From: JAFGAS01 sp963809875
GTDB taxonomy: Bacteria; Desulfobacterota; Zymogenia; Zymogenales; Zymogenaceae
Reading direction: 5' to 3'
NCBI GenBank assembly: GCA_963809875.1
Contig: CAWELC010000006.1
Span: forward strand, 248,001-312,000
DNA length: 64,000 nucleotides
The position numbers and the translations under genes were made by a program. Positions 60,513 to 64,000 of the stretch are shown here, in pieces (position 1 is the stretch's first letter; each line of letters opens with the position of its first letter). Below the pieces are notes generated by a model. The model saw only the letters and a list, made by a program, of their open reading frames with translations, did no database searches and was not told the DNA's origin.

Positions 60513-61722
60513 CGATCTTCTCCTTGGCGAGGTCGAGCGTCTTTCCGGTTGAGGAGTCCGAAAGCCTCAGCATATCCCCGTGTATCGCCACTACCCACCG
60601 GAAGGCGGTCGGATCCTGGCCCGTCGAGGCGATCTCGACGATCAAACCCCGGTCCCGCAGGGTTGAGACAACCCCGCGGGCATACGCCCGGTCGTCGCCG
60701 GGCATAACCAGTACGGCGTGTTCGGACAGCGCCGCCGTGAACTCGGGGGCGGCGACGATCCGCTCGATCTTGAAGGCAAATCCCACGGCACGGGCGGAGG
60801 TCCTGCCTTCCGAAAGGATCGCCGCGAGGTTGTCATAGCGGCCGCCGGACATGAGGATATCGCCCCGGCCCGTCCGTTTGGAGTCGGGGTATCCCTCCAT
60901 GACGAGGCCGGTGTAATACTCGAAGTTGAGGGGGAGCGAGAAGGTGATCTCAAACGGTATCCCGGCCGCCTGAAGCGCTCCGACGGAGGCGGCAAATGCG
61001 CCCAGAGCGGCCTTGATGCCCGCCGACTCCGGGAGGAACGAGCCCACATTTCCAATGAAATCGGCCGACGATGATCTGAGGTCCAGGAGGCCGAGCAGTT
61101 TTTCGAGGCCTTTGGAGCCCGCCAGACGCGCCAGCTCGTCCCGTTTCTTGTCGTGGATGAGACCCAGTACCTCGTCCTTCTCGTCGGCGGAGAGGCCGGC
61201 GGCATCCAGAAGCTCGCGGATAAGGGGCGGATAGCCGATCCTCAGGAGCGGCGATTCAAAACCCATCTTCCTGAGGATCGAAAGCGCGAGCTCCATGACC
61301 TCGGCGTCCGACGCGGCGGGGGCCTGGCCGTGTCCCTCGATCAGCTCCACGCCGCACTGGCGGTGCTCCGAGGTCCCGTTTTCGTCGTACGAGAACATGT
61401 CGGCGACGTAGCAGAGCCGCACGGGCTCGCTGATGCCGGCAAAGCGCTCGATATAGAGGCGGCTTGCCGGGATCGTCCCGTCGGGGCGCAACACCACCCG
61501 CTGGCCGCTCCATCCGTCCCAGTCCAGAAAGGAGTAGAGATTATCGAGCATACGGGGATCGAGCGTTCCCGCGGCGGTGAACAGCGAGATCGGCTCGATA
61601 GTCGGCGTCCTGATCTCCTGGTAGCCCCACCGAACGGCCTCTTCGAGGAAGAGGCGCTCCGCGTGCCGAAACCTGATCACCTCTTTCCCAACGAGGTCAG
61701 TTCCGCGTTTCTGTGTGTCCAT
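60484..61722 (-). CDS. hisZ: ATP phosphoribosyltransferase regulatory subunit HisZ
   Basis: A 412-residue paralogue of histidyl-tRNA synthetase. It has motif 2 (LRPDGTIPASRLYIERF), the class II core, ELIEGHGQAPA at a HisRS-like position and GRGDILMSGGRYDNL near motif 3. It cannot charge tRNA, lacking the anticodon-binding domain. It pairs with short HisG and responds to histidine. It begins the hisZ-hisG-like-hisG operon, which is transcribed from the promoter at 61746-61773. No other his genes are in the window. Confidence 0.9.
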   Translation of the reverse strand: MDTQKRGTDLVGKEVIRFRHAERLFLEEAVRWGYQEIRTPTIEPISLFTAAGTLDPRMLDNLYSFLDWDGWSGQRVVLRPDGTIPASRLYIERFAGISEPVRLCYVADMFSYDENGTSEHRQCGVELIEGHGQAPAASDAEVMELALSILRKMGFESPLLRIGYPPLIRELLDAAGLSADEKDEVLGLIHDKKRDELARLAGSKGLEKLLGLLDLRSSSADFIGNVGSFLPESAGIKAALGAFAASVGALQAAGIPFEITFSLPLNFEYYTGLVMEGYPDSKRTGRGDILMSGGRYDNLAAILSEGRTSARAVGFAFKIERIVAAPEFTAALSEHAVLVMPGDDRAYARGVVSTLRDRGLIVEIASTGQDPTAFRWVVAIHGDMLRLSDSSTGKTLDLAKEKIGDIPELIGR

Positions 61723-61745
61723 GATTGTCTCCGAGATAGAATCAG

Positions 61746-61773
61746 TTTATACCATATTTTTGCGCGATGTCAA
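61746..61773 (-). promoter_or_regulatory. Promoter of the hisZ operon
   Basis: On the minus strand TTGACA (61773-61768) and TATAAA (61751-61746) are 16 bases apart, and TGG just before the -10 gives an extended -10. The start near 61739 leaves a short leader. No T-box or attenuator is visible. Confidence 0.65.
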
Positions 61774-61780
61774 AATTAAG

Positions 61781-61809
61781 TTGACAGGCCTGAGGTAAAT
61801 TACTATTAT
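61781..61809 (+). promoter_or_regulatory. Promoter of tRNA-His
   Basis: TTGACA (61781-61786) and TATTAT (61804-61809) are 17 bases apart. The start near 61816 is about 5 bases before the tRNA 5' end. The -35 sits only 7 bases from the hisZ -35. Confidence 0.75.
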
Positions 61810-61820
61810 TAAGAGCTTAT

Positions 61821-61898
61821 GGTGGGTATAGCTCAGTTGGTTAGAGTGTCGGGTTGTGGCCCCGAAGGCCGAGGGTTCAAGTCCCTTTACCCACCCCA
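61821..61898 (+). tRNA. trnH: tRNA-His (anticodon GTG)
   Basis: The cloverleaf is complete: acceptor stem GTGGGTA/TACCCAC, D arm GCTC...GAGT, anticodon stem TCGGG/CCCGA with loop TTGTGGC (anticodon GTG at 61856-61858), and T arm GAGGGTTCAAGTCCCTT. An extra G at 61821 pairs with the base before CCA, the hallmark of tRNA-His. CCA is encoded (61896-61898). It is divergent from hisZ. Confidence 0.97.
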
Positions 61899-61908
61899 GG
61901 AATTATAG

Positions 61909-61933
61909 AAAGGGCCGATGAGGCCCTTTTTTT
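61909..61933 (+). terminator. Rho-independent terminator of tRNA-His
   Basis: AAAGGGCC (61909-61916) pairs with GGCCCTTT (61922-61929), loop GATGA, and the Ts run to 61933 (seven in a row). Ends 35 bases after the tRNA. Confidence 0.9.
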
Positions 61934-62037
61934 ATGTACCGAGCCGCGGCGTTCCGGACGCGAATGAGATCCGGGGGGTAGTCTCCGTCACCCCGGCACG
62001 GCCTTTCCGGGAGCTGGCAAGGACACGATAGAATATC

Positions 62038-62985
62038 ATGAGATCCGAAAACCTCGGCGTTGAGAAGATCGCCGGCGACCTGTACCGTCTCTTCCCACCG
62101 TCGTCCATGTGGCCGGCGACCGCCGCCGTCTACGTCGTCACCGATACTAACGGATTTTCCATGATAGACGTCGGCTGCGGAGGGCCGGGCGCGCTGGACC
62201 GGCTGAAGGCGGGACTGTCCCAACTGGGTCTCGATCTGTCGTCTCTGGGCACACTCGTCCTTTCCCACGCCCATCCCGACCATATGGGGGCCTCCCGGGC
62301 GCTGCTGTCCGAGTACCGGCCCACCGTCCTTATCCACGCCGACGACGTCGATCATGCCCGCAACCCGCGTAGTCTCACGGATACCTTCGACATCGAGCTC
62401 GCAAAACGCCTCTACGGGAAAACGGAAGGCCCCGTGGGAGACCTCTTCTCATTTTTCGAAGGCTCGGGGTGATCCATGTCCCGGGCCGACCCGGACGGGT
62501 CGCTTGGTGAGGGGGACGTCGTATCTATCGGCAGCTACCGGTTCGAGGTGCTGCATACCCCCGGACACTCGCCCGGCCACATCTCGCTCATCGACCGGAA
62601 GACGGGGATCCTCTTTGCCGGTGACCTCGTGGGCGATATCGTGGCGTGGTACACGCCGGCCTCCGGAGGGGTCACCGGATATTTGGAGAGCCTCGAAAAG
62701 ATCAGGGCGTGCGCTCCGCGGCTGATCCTGCCCTCCCACGGCGCGGTGATCGACGATCCGATCAGGAAAATCGACGAGGTCAACGAGAGGCTCCTTGCCC
62801 GGGAGAAGAGGATGCTCGATATCCTTGCGGGAGGGAGGATCTCGTTCGTCGATCTGGTCTGCCGGATGTTTTCCAACGAGATGGTCAGGTTCTTTCCGGG
62901 CGCCGGCATCACCGAAAGCCACGTCCGGAAATTGGCGGCCGAAGGGAGGGTCGCCAGAGACGACGAATGGATCCAAATCGCATGA
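62038..62985 (+). CDS. Metallo-beta-lactamase fold hydrolase, interrupted by an in-frame TGA
   Basis: The two parts lie in the same frame. The first (62038-62472) begins SENLGVEKIAGDLYRLFPPS with MIDVGCGG and the zinc motif LSHAHPDHMGA. The second (from 62473) carries LHTPGHSPGHISL, LFAGDLVG, LPSHGAV and a C-terminal helical domain as in glyoxalase II-like and LACTB2-like hydrolases. A TGA at 62470-62472 separates them. Single-base change to a sense codon would restore a 315-residue protein. The gene follows tRNA-His on the same strand after about 105 bases. Substrate unknown. Confidence 0.7.
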
Positions 62986-63872
62986 TCTGATGTGCATCCA
63001 TTGGCGCCACGCTTAGTCCGGGTTTTGACCGCGGTATGCCGGCCCTCTCATGGCCCCCCGGCTCCAACAGCCCCTAACAATCCCCGATAGCGCCTCATAT
63101 CGAAACGATCGCACTTCCCGCCGTAAGCCGACCCTGACCGTCCATCGCGGGGACGCACGTCTCTCCTCTATCGGCTCCCACCGGATTATTCCAAAATAGT
63201 GGCCGCTCTCTCGCTTAATAGTGATATATTTATTATTATTGCATACAATATATATACTTGACATTAATCTAAATCGGTACTACAAGGATGCAATAGTTAC
63301 TATCCCTGCTGTAAACCGGACCTTCTCTCTGTTTCTATTTTCCGGCTTCTCATCCTCCGCTTCCAGCTCCCCTCTCTCCGATCGGCATATCAGTAGGAGC
63401 CGGCATCGCCGTGTGCCGGCTGGCTGTTTTCGTCTTTTATTTCTTTTATTGGAAGACACAGTTGAAGGAGACTATCGAGATATGTCCCGTTTCCTCCTTT
63501 TCCGGGTGCGATCGCTAACGGCACGTACATCTTCCTGAATCGGTCAGTTAGATAAGACCCCCTTTTGGGAAGCCTTTCCATCGATATTTCACTTCCGGAC
63601 AAACGACCGGACGATTGAGTATCCGATTCCTTCGCCACTCTCCTCGATCCAAGACCGCATCCTCCGACGTCCCCATGCTTCACGTCAGGCGAGAGGGAGT
63701 GCCGGTCACCAGCCCCGATATCGGCAACCGGCTCTCTTTCCCGAGATCGTAGCATAGCAGAAGTCGTAAATGTCCCCCTCCGGCCGCGCCTCCGGCGGGT
63801 GGAGGAGCCGTGGGCAAACTTCAAACAATGAATAATCATTAAATTATATATTAATATATCAGGGAGGGCGCG
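62986..63872. other. Gene-poor stretch
   Basis: I see no credible gene in these 887 bases. The frames on both strands have no signal, domain or Shine-Dalgarno. Two AT-rich tracts stand out (63210-63310 and 63830-63865). TTGACA at 63259-63264 has no good -10 at the right distance. Confidence 0.5.
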
Positions 63873-64000
63873 ATGCTTTTTACATATAGCAGGTCCGATA
63901 TCTATCTGGGCTACTGGCTGCGAGACATGATGAGGCGGCCGACGCGGCAGGACCGGAAGGCACAACGCACGGACCCGGGCGGTCAGGTCCGGACGGGCAG
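63873..64000 (+). CDS. Possible gene start, truncated by the window end
   Basis: GGGAGGG lies just before ATG 63873, and the frame stays open to the end of the window (about 42 residues, beginning MLFTYSRSDIYLGYWLRDMM). It follows an AT-rich tract that could hold a promoter. The protein is too short to assign. Confidence 0.4.
   Translation, partial: MLFTYSRSDIYLGYWLRDMMRRPTRQDRKAQRTDPGGQVRTG

Noticed and set aside
61723..61800. T-box leader upstream of hisZ
   Set aside because: The gap is too short and lacks the T-box sequence; two ordinary promoters explain it.
62470..62472. TGA in the MBL gene as a selenocysteine codon or recoded stop
   Set aside because: TGA is used as an ordinary stop by many genes here, the family has no selenocysteine at this place, and I see no SECIS-like hairpin directly downstream.
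63390..63965. 191-codon frame on the minus strand near the window end
   Set aside because: No Shine-Dalgarno, low-complexity composition and no recognisable motif; left as gene-poor DNA.
1..64000. CRISPR arrays, insertion sequences, prophage or integrase
   Set aside because: I looked for regularly spaced repeats, transposase motifs and terminal inverted repeats and saw none; only short tandem repeats were found.

Overview
The window reads as chromosomal DNA of a diderm (Gram-negative type) bacterium. It has a TonB-dependent outer-membrane receptor, a prepilin peptidase, a Wzt-type polysaccharide exporter, undecaprenyl-linked glycan genes, Ddl and a cydAB oxidase. The HD-GYP/HEAT pair, the ABC-TPR-PilD cluster and HisZ-dependent histidine synthesis point towards deltaproteobacteria (Desulfobacterota) or a neighbouring lineage, but no gene here fixes the taxon. 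Sigma70-type promoters close to TTGACA-N17-TATAAT are unusually easy to see, and cobalamin riboswitches are present.

Region by region. (1) 1-10.5 kb: an AT-richer surface-polysaccharide island (Wzt ATPase, methyltransferases, sugar aminotransferase plus hexapeptide acetyltransferase, GT2 glycosyltransferases, a GT2-GT9 fusion and a kinase-fold protein). (2) 10.6-18.4 kb: a GC-rich glycan assembly cluster. A cytidylyltransferase, an SDR and a CDP-alcohol phosphotransferase form a probable CDP-polyol module, followed by a WecG/TagA glycosyltransferase, a multipass glycosyltransferase with TPRs, a polyprenyl glycosylphosphotransferase and a UPF0104 protein. (3) 18.5-25.4 kb: an ABC exporter with TPR and small membrane proteins ending in a prepilin peptidase, then a P1 peptidase, a HEAT protein, a DsrE protein and a methyltransferase. 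(4) 25.5-36.5 kb: housekeeping and signalling genes (HD-GYP, HEAT, polyprenyl synthase, SSB, RecJ, GGDEF, HD, Dtd, two DUF1285-like proteins). (5) 36.6-38.4 kb: a lipoprotein and a secreted protein built from one Tyr/Trp-rich repeat that I do not recognise, behind a structured leader. (6) 38.5-45.2 kb: ddl, then a vitamin B12 uptake locus (btuB; btuFCD) with two cobalamin riboswitches. (7) 45.3-49.5 kb: an IrrE-type peptidase, a WG-repeat protein, a J-domain protein, two Hsp20s and an RsbRD_N protein. (8) 49.6-55.9 kb: MBL hydrolase, enoyl-CoA hydratase, acyl-CoA ligase, membrane proteins and a restriction-modification remnant. (9) 56-64 kb: cydAB, a hisZ operon with two HisG-like genes back to back with tRNA-His, another MBL protein, and a nearly gene-free end.

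About eight conserved genes are broken by single-base frameshifts or a stop, several of them at homopolymers. This looks more like residual assembly error than gene decay, so I list these as single genes with the break noted. The observations I rate highest are the Tyr/Trp repeat pair, the HisZ-HisG-HisG-like operon in which the two HisG copies keep different motifs, and the split Bcs1-like CDP-polyol module.
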